From the NCBI GenBank assembly GCA_011376105.1, contig DRPG01000548.1, forward strand, positions 1 to 35,035: DNA of 35,035 nt, written 5' to 3'. Both the position numbers and the translations under genes were made by a program. Numbering within the stretch: the first letter of the stretch is position 1; each line of letters starts with the position of its first letter. The notes under the pieces are model-generated. The model was not told the DNA's origin. It was given only the letters and a program-made list of their open reading frames with translations, and did not search any database. This stretch comes from Deltaproteobacteria bacterium. GTDB taxonomy: Bacteria > Myxococcota_A > UBA796 > GCA-2862545. Positions 15,655 to 22,587 of this stretch are shown in pieces.

Positions 15655-16757
15655 TCGGGCTGTGGCTCACGGGCTGTGGCGGAGGCCCCGGCCCTGAGCC
15701 GGCTGAGGGCTGTGATCCCTCGTTGTCGTGGGACGCGGTGGGGGCACCGTTCGTCACCACCTGGTGCACCCCATGCCACGCCGAGGGCCTGCAGGGGCCC
15801 GCCCGCTCCGGTGCGCCGGTGGGGCTCGATCTCGAGACGCTGGAGCAGGTGCGAGCAGCAGCGGATCGGATCCGGGCGCTGGCCTTGTCCGACGACGCCA
15901 CGATGCCCCCGGCGGGCCCCGCACCCGCCGACGAGCGGGGCCGGATGGCGGCCTGGCTGGACTGTGGTGCACCGGGGACCTCCGTCCCGATCGAGCCCCC
16001 GGGCTGCGACGGCCCGGTGTGGTCCGGCCCCCTCGTCGCCTCTAAGGGGCCGGGGCCCTGTCCAGGCCACGCCCGCCTGGGCGGAGATCTGGTGGTGGAC
16101 GAGGCGCTGGATCCCTCCTGGGGCTGCGTCTGCGCGATCGACGGCACGCTGTCCGCCCGCGCTCCCCAGGTGGTGCTGCCGTCCCTGATCCAGGTGGGGG
16201 CGCTGTGGGGAGAGGCTCCCCTGGAGCGGCTGGAGCTGCCGTCCCTGGCTGAGGTGGAGGGCGAGATCAGGCTACAGGGCGACACCCTGCAGCAGGTCGC
16301 CCTGCCGCTGCTCGCCCACACCGGCGCGCTGATCCTCTCCGACGCCGGGCAGCTGTGGGATCTACAGCTACACCGGCTGGCCACGGTGGACGGTGCGCTC
16401 ACGCTGCAGGCGCTGCCGTCGCTGTCCTCTCTGCAGCCCCTCGACGCGCTCGTGGAGGTGGGCGGTGCGGTGCAGCTCGACGGGCTGGGGATCGTCGAGC
16501 CCCTGCTGCTGCGACGCCTGGCCCGGGTCCACGGTGCGCTGATCCTGGCCAACAACCCCGGCTGGATCGCGCTGGACGGCCTGGACGCCCTGGTGCAGGT
16601 GGACGGCGCGCTGCAGATCGTGGACAACCCCGAGCTTGTGCGCCTCGGGGGGCTGCCCGGGCCGGTGGAGATCGAGGGCGGGATCCTGATCGAGGGCAAC
16701 GAGGCCCTCTCAGACACAGAGATCGCTCTGTTCCTTGCACGCCTGTCGGGGGGATGA
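15636..16757 (+). CDS. Lipoprotein with CxxCH motif and repeat domain
   Basis: 373 aa. ATG start within the end of the DUF1501 gene. A very short lipoprotein signal, MARRLLIGLWLTGCGGG, has its lipobox Cys at residue 14. Next is a planctomycete-cytochrome-like stretch with WCTPCHAEGLQGPAR (Cys44, Cys47, His48) and an MPPAGP motif downstream (position of a possible second haem ligand), ending at GRMAAWLDCGAP. The C-terminal two thirds is a regular series of about 23-residue beta repeats (VDGALTLQALPSLSSLQPLD, VHGALILANNPGWIALDGLD, VDGALQIVDNPELVRLGGLP), resembling receptor L-domain-like right-handed solenoids. This suggests surface display with a redox or metal site. Last gene of the four-gene block; a palindrome follows. 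Confidence 0.82.
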   Translation: MARRLLIGLWLTGCGGGPGPEPAEGCDPSLSWDAVGAPFVTTWCTPCHAEGLQGPARSGAPVGLDLETLEQVRAAADRIRALALSDDATMPPAGPAPADERGRMAAWLDCGAPGTSVPIEPPGCDGPVWSGPLVASKGPGPCPGHARLGGDLVVDEALDPSWGCVCAIDGTLSARAPQVVLPSLIQVGALWGEAPLERLELPSLAEVEGEIRLQGDTLQQVALPLLAHTGALILSDAGQLWDLQLHRLATVDGALTLQALPSLSSLQPLDALVEVGGAVQLDGLGIVEPLLLRRLARVHGALILANNPGWIALDGLDALVQVDGALQIVDNPELVRLGGLPGPVEIEGGILIEGNEALSDTEIALFLARLSGG

Positions 16758-16766
16758 ACCCCCGGA

Positions 16767-16780
16767 TGGGCCGCGGCCCA
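16767..16780. terminator. Perfect palindrome after the CxxCH/DUF1501 operon
   Basis: TGGGCCGCGGCCCA, a perfect 14-bp palindrome starting 10 bp after the operon's last stop, in the gap before a convergent gene. No T-tract. Confidence 0.42.
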
Positions 16781-16800
16781 CCGGACGGGGCGGGGCGACC

Positions 16801-16839
16801 ACCCAGACCCGTCGAGCACGACCGACCCAGACCCGTCGA
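16801..16839. repeat. Direct repeat in convergent gap
   Basis: Two exact copies of ACCCAGACCCGTCGA at 16801-16815 and 16825-16839 (24-bp period), between convergent gene ends. Function unknown. Confidence 0.8.
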
Positions 16840-16856
16840 TCTTCTGTGCTGGATCT

Positions 16857-17351
16857 TCAGAGGATCAGGACCACGAAGATCGTGGTGAACATGGCCGCAA
16901 AGAACAGGGCCGTGAGCAACATCCCAAGGAGGAACGCCGACAGTGGAGACAGACCCACCGGGTCATGGAGCGGATGGAGCGGATGGAGCGGATGGAGCGG
17001 ATGGAGCGGCAGGGCCCGGGACACGGGGGGGGTGACCTCCCGGGGAGGCGGCACGATCGTGCCCCCCGAGGACGCGGGCTGGTGCACCTGGGGAGCGCTG
17101 GTCTCGGCCAGCGCCTGCCGCTCCCGCATCATCGCGTCGCGGATGCTCTCGTTGAGCTCCCGCCGCGCCGGGGCCGCGCCCCCGGGCTCCTGGTGGGATC
17201 CGAGGGGATCGAGCACCGGGCCTGTGGGGTTGGGGGGTGGCTTGTTGCTGTCATCCATCAAGACCGTGATGGACTCCTCATCTTCGCCTCCGAGTGAGTC
17301 CTCGCCTTCTACCTTGGGCAGCACGGTGGGATCGGGTGTGGAGGTGGCCAT
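16857..17351 (-). CDS. Tail-anchored membrane protein with His-Pro-Leu repeats
   Basis: 164 aa from the ATG at 17351 (GGAG 9 bases upstream); an in-frame GTG at 17372 has no ribosome site. The long polar N-terminus is acidic and Pro/Ser-rich (GEDEESITVLMDDSNKPPP, then RRELNESIRDAMMRERQAL, a likely helix). Five exact HPL repeats lie just ahead of a single strongly hydrophobic C-terminal helix (SAFLLGMLLTALFFAAMFTTIFVVLIL), so the protein is probably tail-anchored with its bulk in the cytoplasm. I do not recognise the family. It lies 160 bp downstream of arcA on the same strand, across a hairpin. Confidence 0.7.
   Translation of the reverse strand: MATSTPDPTVLPKVEGEDSLGGEDEESITVLMDDSNKPPPNPTGPVLDPLGSHQEPGGAAPARRELNESIRDAMMRERQALAETSAPQVHQPASSGGTIVPPPREVTPPVSRALPLHPLHPLHPLHPLHDPVGLSPLSAFLLGMLLTALFFAAMFTTIFVVLIL
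16965..17009. repeat. 9-bp tandem repeat, five copies
   Basis: Five exact copies of ATGGAGCGG. On the minus strand each encodes Pro-Leu-His in frame in the tail-anchored protein. Confidence 0.95.
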
Positions 17352-17472
17352 GGTGGGAGCTCCAGAGGCCACGACTATAGCAAGTCGCCTGAGGATCCGT
17401 CGAGGCTCCCTGAGCCGGCCTCCTCAGCCACGGGCTGCCGCATCTCGGTCCACGATCTCCCCTGGATCCGGG

Positions 17473-17489
17473 GACGAGGCTCCCTCGTC
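17473..17489 (-). terminator. Hairpin downstream of arcA
   Basis: GACGAGG CTC CCTCGTC, a perfect 7-bp stem with a 3-base loop, beginning 23 bp after the arginine deiminase stop. No clear T-run follows on the minus strand. Confidence 0.45.
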
Positions 17490-17511
17490 GTCCTCCCGGT
17501 GGATCCCCGGC

Positions 17512-18798
17512 TCATCCCCGGATCAGGGGCATGGTCATGCAGCGGGCTCCGCCCCGGGCCCGGGACAGCTCAGCGCCGTCGAAGGTGTACACGACGCGCT
17601 CCTGCCGGCGCCCCTCCGCCAGGATCTGTGCGCGATCGCCCCGCCCCAGGGAGAGGTGCTTCTCGACGAAGCCATGACGCTGGCACAGGGTCTCGGTGGT
17701 GCGGCGGTTGCGACTGTACAGCAGGATGTGGCCCGGACGGAGGCAGACCGCGTTGGCGCCGTCGGTCCACTGCTCGCGGCGCTGGAAGAGGGGATCGTCA
17801 CCTCCACAGGGCACCAGGATCACCCCCCCCAGCTCCTGGTCGAGGATGGACAGCACCGTCTCGCCCTCCCGCAGCCGGCAGGGACGATCCCGCTGCAGGG
17901 TCACCACCGCGGTGTCCACACCCTGAGCCACCATCGGCTCGTGCCCGAGGAACATCGCGCGATCGATCTGGGTGAGCACCGTGTCGAGGTGCATCACCGA
18001 GCGCTTGGGGGGCATCAGCACCGCATGGATCCGCTCTAGCGCTGGGAAGCTGGGGAAGAGGAACACCTCCGCCATACGCTCGATGGTCTGAGGGGTCGTG
18101 CGCTCAGAGCAGCCGATCAGCAGGAAGCGCTCCGACAGCACCAGCACGTCTCCGCCCTCGATGGAGCGGAACGAGGGGTGGCGATCCCAGTCGGCCTGGT
18201 GGAACCCGAACGGCGCGGGCTCGTCCTCGGCAAAGGTCAGCGCGAAGCGGACCAGCAGGGGCTCCCGGGCCCGGGCCCCCGTCGCCATCCGGCCCATCCC
18301 GATCCGATCGAACAGAGAGAAGCACGGATCCCGGGTGAACATCAGGTTGGGGAGCGGAGAGAGGGCCATGTCGCGGGTGCCGAGCTGTCGCCCACGGATC
18401 CGGGCGAGGGTCATCGGAGCCTCGGGGAGCTCACTCCAGGCCAGCCCCTCGACCAGGCCCCGGGCCAGCGCGGATCGCTCGAGCTGTAGCAGGATCGGCG
18501 CGAGGTGCGCGTGGCCCGCCAGATCACAGATCCGGCCAACGAGATCGGCGAGCTGATCCTCGGGGGCCCGGTGAACGGCGGCGTCCAGCAGCTCGGTGAT
18601 CTCGAGGACCTCCACCCCCTCGGCCTCGAGGATCTCCCGCATCAGATCGTGCTCGTCCCCGGCCGGATCGGCCGCGAGGATGTCGTCGAACAGCAGCGGC
18701 TCAAGCTCGTACTGAGTCATCCGCACGATCTCGGGGCCGGGGCGGTGCACGATGACACGCCTCAGGGGATCGACCTCGCTCTGGACCTTGATCTGCAC
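17512..18798 (-). CDS. arcA: Arginine deiminase
   Basis: 428 aa, close to the family's usual 400-420. It hydrolyses arginine to citrulline and ammonia. All catalytic elements are visible: PNLMFTRDPC (Asp157), SIEGGDVLVL (Glu214), HLDTVLTQID (His270, Asp272) and GGARCMTMPLIRG with nucleophile Cys420 near the C-terminus. These correspond to the Asp/Glu/His/Asp/Cys set known in Pseudomonas ArcA. The GTG start has GGGAGGACAGC upstream. The usual partners, ornithine carbamoyltransferase, carbamate kinase and an arginine/ornithine antiporter, are not in the window, so it may serve nitrogen or acid-stress supply rather than a local ATP-yielding ADI operon. A DUF4870 gene lies 80 bp upstream on the same strand. 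Confidence 0.95.
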   Translation of the reverse strand: MQIKVQSEVDPLRRVIVHRPGPEIVRMTQYELEPLLFDDILAADPAGDEHDLMREILEAEGVEVLEITELLDAAVHRAPEDQLADLVGRICDLAGHAHLAPILLQLERSALARGLVEGLAWSELPEAPMTLARIRGRQLGTRDMALSPLPNLMFTRDPCFSLFDRIGMGRMATGARAREPLLVRFALTFAEDEPAPFGFHQADWDRHPSFRSIEGGDVLVLSERFLLIGCSERTTPQTIERMAEVFLFPSFPALERIHAVLMPPKRSVMHLDTVLTQIDRAMFLGHEPMVAQGVDTAVVTLQRDRPCRLREGETVLSILDQELGGVILVPCGGDDPLFQRREQWTDGANAVCLRPGHILLYSRNRRTTETLCQRHGFVEKHLSLGRGDRAQILAEGRRQERVVYTFDGAELSRARGGARCMTMPLIRG

Positions 18799-18878
18799 GC
18801 TGTCCTCCCGGGATGGGTGCTAGATAGCCCATCCCCCGGCTGTGGGGGCCACGGCACAGCGAGCAGATCCAGCGGGAG

Positions 18879-19238
18879 CTAGTGGAAGAAGCGGATCGTG
18901 AACGCGTAGCGGTGGCTGTGGCCGCTCGCCGCCGCCACCGCCGCAGAGATCGGCGCGATCATCCCGAACAGCAGCGCCACCAGCAGGAACGGGATCCCGA
19001 TCAACACGAGGCTTAGCAGGCCAGACAGGGCGATGGCCCCCCACAGGGTGATCTCGAGGTTCAGCGACTCCAGGGCGTGCTCCCGGACGAAGGGATCGTC
19101 AGGGCGAGACGCCAGGATCAAGATCGGGATCACGATCGGGGCGATGGCGGGCAGGAAGAAGCCGCTGTACGCCGCGAGGTGAGCCACGATCGCGAGGTTT
19201 CTGGCCGTCGTGTCGGGCTCGGCTAAGTGGTGCTGCAA
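18879..19238 (-). CDS. DUF4870 membrane protein
   Basis: 119 aa. Small DUF4870/Tic20-like protein: an N-terminal amphipathic segment (TTARNLAIVAHLAAYSGFFLP), then AIAPIVIPILILASRPDDPFVREHALESLNLEIT, the family signature in which the DPFVREHA stretch joins two helices, and a last pair of helices (IALSGLLSLVLIGIPFLLVALLFG). About three to four membrane segments in total. Function unknown. The TTG start at 19238 is preferred because GGAGG stands five bases upstream. Confidence 0.85.
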   Translation of the reverse strand: MQHHLAEPDTTARNLAIVAHLAAYSGFFLPAIAPIVIPILILASRPDDPFVREHALESLNLEITLWGAIALSGLLSLVLIGIPFLLVALLFGMIAPISAAVAAASGHSHRYAFTIRFFH

Positions 19239-19331
19239 TCCAACCTCCAGCCCCTCGTACGGCCGAGGCGATCTACTGTTGCACCTCGATTGGATCGTTG
19301 GGGCTGGGGCCCGGCGTCCCAGCCCAGAGAG

Positions 19332-19368
19332 GAGAGCCCACCGAGAACGTTGTCCTCGGTGGGCTCTC
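19332..19368 (-). terminator. Strong hairpin downstream of tRNA-Pro
   Basis: A perfect 14-bp stem (GAGAGCCCACCGAG with CTCGGTGGGCTCTC) around a 9-base loop, beginning 7 bp past the tRNA 3' end. It is the longest hairpin I noticed in the window. The sequence after it lacks a T-run, but the position strongly suggests a transcript end for the tRNA. Confidence 0.65.
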
Positions 19369-19375
19369 GATGAGA

Positions 19376-19449
19376 TCGGGGTGGCAGGATTCGAACCTAC
19401 GACTTCCTGCTCCCGAAGCAGGCGCGCTACCAGGCTGCGCTACACCCCG
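19376..19449 (-). tRNA. tRNA-Pro (anticodon CGG)
   Basis: 74 nt cloverleaf on the minus strand. Acceptor arms CGGGGTG and CACCCCG pair fully with discriminator A; the D arm has GCGC AGCCTGGTA GCGC; the anticodon stem CCTGC/GCAGG encloses the loop TTCGGGA, giving anticodon CGG; the T arm GTAGG TTCGAAT CCTGC is intact. CCA is not encoded (TCTCA follows). It lies 24 bp after the rpe stop on the same strand. A weak promoter (TTGAAG 19483-19488, GATACC 19462-19467, 15-base spacer) overlaps the end of rpe; otherwise it would be co-transcribed with it. Confidence 0.97.
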
Positions 19450-19473
19450 ATGACACAGCTCGGTATCCGGTCC

Positions 19474-20124
19474 TCATGCATCCTTCAAGGATCGGATCGC
19501 TGTGGCTCGATCTTCGGCCTTGAAGATACCGGAGCCGCTCACCAAGACGTGGGCCCCGGCCTCGACGAAGCGGTGGGCGTTGTCGGGCTTCACACCACCG
19601 TCGACCTCGATCTGAGTCGACAGGCCCCGCCGATCGAGCTCGGCACGCAGGGCTGCGATCTTGGGGAACATCGCCTCGATCAACGCCTGCCCCCCGAAGC
19701 CGGGGTCCACGGTCATGATCAGAACGAGATCGAGCTCATCGAGGACGTAGTCGAGGACGCTTAGGGGGGTGTGGGGGTTGAGGGAGACCCCGACCCGGGC
19801 CCCCAGCCCACGGATCTGCTGGACGCTGCGGTGCAGGTGGGTGGTGGCCTCGGCATGGACGGTCAGTACGTCGGCGCCGGCCTCCCGGAAGTCGGCGACG
19901 TAGCGCTCGGGCTCGACGATCATCAGGTGGACGTCGACGGTGGCCTCTCCCGCGGCCTCGCGCACCGCAGCGGTCACCACCGGGCCGATCGTGAGGTTGG
20001 GGACGAAGCGACCGTCCATCACGTCGACATGGATCCAGTCTGCCCCGAGGGACAGCACCTGCTGGATGTCTGCGGCGAGGTGACCGAAGTCTGCTGAGAG
20101 GATCGAGGGTGCAACGATGGCCAT
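19474..20124 (-). CDS. rpe: Ribulose-phosphate 3-epimerase
   Basis: 216 aa, standard length. Interconverts ribulose 5-phosphate and xylulose 5-phosphate in the pentose phosphate (and Calvin) pathway. Motifs: VAPSILSADFGHL at the start, WIHVDVMDGRFVPNLTIGP (metal and catalytic His/Asp), VDVHLMIVEPERY, VLIMTVDPGFGGQ (catalytic Asp) and IEVDGGVKPDNAHR, then VSGSGIF for phosphate binding. The ATG at 20124 begins MAIVAPSIL, the normal family N-terminus; the open frame upstream is not conserved-looking. Divergent from the next gene; followed by the tRNA. Confidence 0.97.
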   Translation of the reverse strand: MAIVAPSILSADFGHLAADIQQVLSLGADWIHVDVMDGRFVPNLTIGPVVTAAVREAAGEATVDVHLMIVEPERYVADFREAGADVLTVHAEATTHLHRSVQQIRGLGARVGVSLNPHTPLSVLDYVLDELDLVLIMTVDPGFGGQALIEAMFPKIAALRAELDRRGLSTQIEVDGGVKPDNAHRFVEAGAHVLVSGSGIFKAEDRATAIRSLKDA

Positions 20125-20213
20125 GGCGCCTGGTACCCCCCCGGAGGCCCGACAGCCACCGGGGACTGGAAGCCGGGCGTCTCGTGTCCTACAAGGAAGC
20201 GACCGGAGGTCCT

Positions 20214-20870
20214 GTGACACCCCAAGCCGCGTTCGCGCTCCTGACGCTCGGTATCCACCACGGCGACGAGATCCCCAGCGGCGCCGACGGCGAGTGGATG
20301 GCCCTGATCCAGCGCAGCGGGGGCTGGCAGCTGGAGTCGGCCGCGGTGCAGATCGAGGCGATCCCCGATCCAGTCCTCGACGAGCCCGGGGAGCCTCCCA
20401 CGGGCAAGGCCGTCGGGGTGCCGGATCTGGGGGGGGCGCCTCTGGTGCTGCTCCGGGGCCCCGGGCTGGCGGCGGGCCCGGTGCACGTCGCCCAGATCGA
20501 CCCTCGGCCCCTGTTCCCCGGAGATCAGCAGCAGCTGTCGCTGCCCGGAGGGGAGCCCCTCACGATCCAGTCCTATGGCCAGGCCAGCCCCAACCAGCAC
20601 GGAGCCCTGGTGCTGGGGGACTACCGGCTGGTGGTCCGGCGGGCCCGGGCGCCCGAGGTCGAGCTGTTCCCCTCAAGCCACCTCGACAAGGAGGGGCAGG
20701 TCCCCCGGGTGCTGTTCGCCGGCGATCTCGATCGGGACGACCAGCTGGATCTGCTGGTGGACACCTCGGATCACTACAATGTGTCCCAGCTCACCCTGTT
20801 CCTGTCGTCCGCGGCGAAGGGGGGAGCGGCGCTGGCGCCGGTGGCGAGCTTTCGCACCCTGGGGGGGTGA
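20214..20870 (+). CDS. Hypothetical protein with FG-GAP-like end
   Basis: 218 aa from the GTG at 20214, chosen for CCGGAGG four bases upstream; earlier in-frame GTG codons lack a site. The chain is mostly beta: GEWMALIQRSGGWQLESAAV, GPVHVAQIDPRPLFPGD, HGALVLGDYRLVVRR. Near the end is VLFAGDLDRDDQLDLLVDTS followed by HYNVSQLTLFLSSAAKGG, an FG-GAP-like calcium loop with a tail often seen in myxobacterial proteins of unknown role. From this start there is no signal peptide. Function unknown. Confidence 0.65.
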   Translation: MTPQAAFALLTLGIHHGDEIPSGADGEWMALIQRSGGWQLESAAVQIEAIPDPVLDEPGEPPTGKAVGVPDLGGAPLVLLRGPGLAAGPVHVAQIDPRPLFPGDQQQLSLPGGEPLTIQSYGQASPNQHGALVLGDYRLVVRRARAPEVELFPSSHLDKEGQVPRVLFAGDLDRDDQLDLLVDTSDHYNVSQLTLFLSSAAKGGAALAPVASFRTLGG

Positions 20871-21041
20871 GGGTGGGCCCGGGGCGCCGGGATCCGGGTG
20901 GCCAGAGCCGACGGGTCAGACCTCGGGGGTGCACGCTGGGCCGTGCTCACCCCGATCCAGGGTGCGCGATCGGAGGGGGAGCCCTGAGCCCCCCCCGGGA
21001 TCCAGGCTGGCCCTGCGCCGGAGGAGGGCCTGATCCGGGGA

Positions 21042-21371
21042 TCAGCTCCTCTCGGAGGGGGGGCTTGGGGCCTGCTCGGGGGGAAGGCGCTGGACCAGCA
21101 GCCAGGGCTGCAAGATCAGGAGCTGAAACCAGGGGTCTTCGTCAGCCCAGGCGATCCCGTCGGCGGTGGTGGCCCGGTGCAGCTGCCCGTCGTCGAGCCA
21201 GCGGGACACCGCGCCCTGATCGTCGGAGGCGATCGCCACGCCCGCCTCGAGCAGATCCAGCTCGGGCTGAGCCACCAGCAGCACGCCCCGGGCGAAGTGG
21301 GGCGCGAGATCGGCCCAGCCAGCACGCATCACCTGAGCGCGGAGGCGCTCTCTGAGGGGGGGCCCGCTCAC
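21042..21371 (-). CDS. DUF2288 protein
   Basis: 109 aa. Small cytoplasmic protein matching DUF2288: LRERLRAQVMRAGWADLAPH, FARGVLLVAQPELDLLEAGVAIASDD (family core, reads like FARGAVI...DLDLVEVA), then WLDDGQLHRAT and WFQLLILQPWLLVQ at the end. Function unknown. The GTG start at 21371 overlaps the stop of the DUF4105 gene (GTGA), with AGGAGG 7-8 bases upstream inside that gene, so the two are coupled. The remaining 168 bp before the convergent hypothetical gene hold no clear feature. Confidence 0.82.
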   Translation of the reverse strand: MSGPPLRERLRAQVMRAGWADLAPHFARGVLLVAQPELDLLEAGVAIASDDQGAVSRWLDDGQLHRATTADGIAWADEDPWFQLLILQPWLLVQRLPPEQAPSPPSERS

Positions 21372-22540
21372 GCGATGCTCCTCCTGGGCCTCAGCACGAT
21401 CAGGCTGGCCAGCAGCCACGGGAAGGCCAGCCCCATCACGCCGAGGTTGCGATCCTGCAGCCCCCCGGCGACGGCGAGCAGCCCCCCCACGACGGCGAGG
21501 GCGAGCAGGCCGGCGGCGAAGCGCGCGGGGAGCCTACTGTGGGGAGCGCGCCGGGCCCACAGCGCGGCGGGGATCAGGCCCGCGCTCAGGGGGCTCAGGA
21601 GGGGGAGGTTGTGCAGCTGCCACACCGGCTCGAACATGCCGAACACGCCCACGATCCACACGACCGAGCCCAGGATCCCCAGCACCCCCCCCAGGACAGC
21701 GATCCCGAGCAGCGCCAGCTTCTGGCTGGAGCGATCGGCGGCGAGGACCAGGCCGCCCCCCGCCAGGCCGGCTGCGAGCAGGCCCAGATCACGACGGGGG
21801 GGCTGCGCCGGCGCAAAGCCCCGGGTGCCCCCGCCGAGGGTGCAGGTGTGATCGACCAGGGGGTGCTGGGTGCCGTCGGGCCAGGTGAGGCTGGAGCTGG
21901 CCAGCCCATCGAACCCGGTCTGGGGCATGAACATGGCCTCCCACTCGGTCAGCGGGGCGTCCGCGATCCGGCCACAGCCCAGGTGAAGCCCCAGCCACAC
22001 CGGCAGGTTGCCGCCTGCGTGGCGCAGGGCCTGGCGCACCGCGGTGTGTGGCGATGGGCCCGCGCGCTGGGTGGAGATCTGCCCCCCGGTTGCATCATCG
22101 ATCAGCGACATCACCTCGTTGGTGCAGTTGCGCCGGTACCAGTGGTAGGCGAACGGCTCGAGATCCCCCGGAGCGCGCCAGTCGATCTGGGCCCTGACGG
22201 CCTGTGCCATGGGCTGCGGCAGCGCCAGACGCTGAGCGTAGATGGTGCGATCCTGGCCCTCGAACTTGGCGATCACCTCGTCCAGCGCATCGGCGCCGAG
22301 CCAGAAGGTGGGGTTGCCCCTGAGGAAGTCCAGCGCGGTACTAAGCTGGCCCGCGGCATAGTGCCCCCAGTCATACACGATGGGATCGCGCTGCTCCGAG
22401 GTGATCAGCAGGGCCGTGTGGCCAAACAGATCGGTGACCTCGGCGCCCGGCGTGATGGTCAGGACATAGATCGCGTCTCCCCCGAGATCACAGGCCTCGG
22501 GGGGGGCGGCCAGGGCAGCGGTGGTGAGCAGGGACAGCAC
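21368..22540 (-). CDS. DUF4105 (Lnb N-terminal-like) membrane protein
   Basis: 390 aa. An N-terminal export signal (MLSLLTTAALAAPPEAC) leads to a DUF4105 domain, a permuted papain-like fold also found in the Lnb N-acyltransferase: TDLFGHTALLI (His41), PIVYDWGHY, and YHWYRRNCTNEVMSLID (Cys139), the proposed Cys/His pair. The C-terminal third has about five hydrophobic helices (LLAAGLAGGGLVLAA onward), so the catalytic domain sits in the periplasm on a membrane base. Lipoprotein N-acylation is known for the Lnb group; whether this one does so is open. GTG start, 47 bp after the biotin carboxylase gene. Confidence 0.82.
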   Translation of the reverse strand: MLSLLTTAALAAPPEACDLGGDAIYVLTITPGAEVTDLFGHTALLITSEQRDPIVYDWGHYAAGQLSTALDFLRGNPTFWLGADALDEVIAKFEGQDRTIYAQRLALPQPMAQAVRAQIDWRAPGDLEPFAYHWYRRNCTNEVMSLIDDATGGQISTQRAGPSPHTAVRQALRHAGGNLPVWLGLHLGCGRIADAPLTEWEAMFMPQTGFDGLASSSLTWPDGTQHPLVDHTCTLGGGTRGFAPAQPPRRDLGLLAAGLAGGGLVLAADRSSQKLALLGIAVLGGVLGILGSVVWIVGVFGMFEPVWQLHNLPLLSPLSAGLIPAALWARRAPHSRLPARFAAGLLALAVVGGLLAVAGGLQDRNLGVMGLAFPWLLASLIVLRPRRSIA

Positions 22541-22587
22541 GCGTGGACGCCCTTAACGACGCGGCGCGGTGGTGTCTGTGGCCTCGA

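Noticed and set aside
19239-19331. Small RNA or riboswitch ahead of the DUF4870 gene
   Set aside because: Only a CCAGCCCC/GGGGCTGG pairing with a loop of about 50 bases is seen; no known aptamer pattern.
20874-21041. Terminator or small gene in the gap between convergent genes
   Set aside because: Only imperfect G-run/C-run pairings; nothing better than background for this composition.
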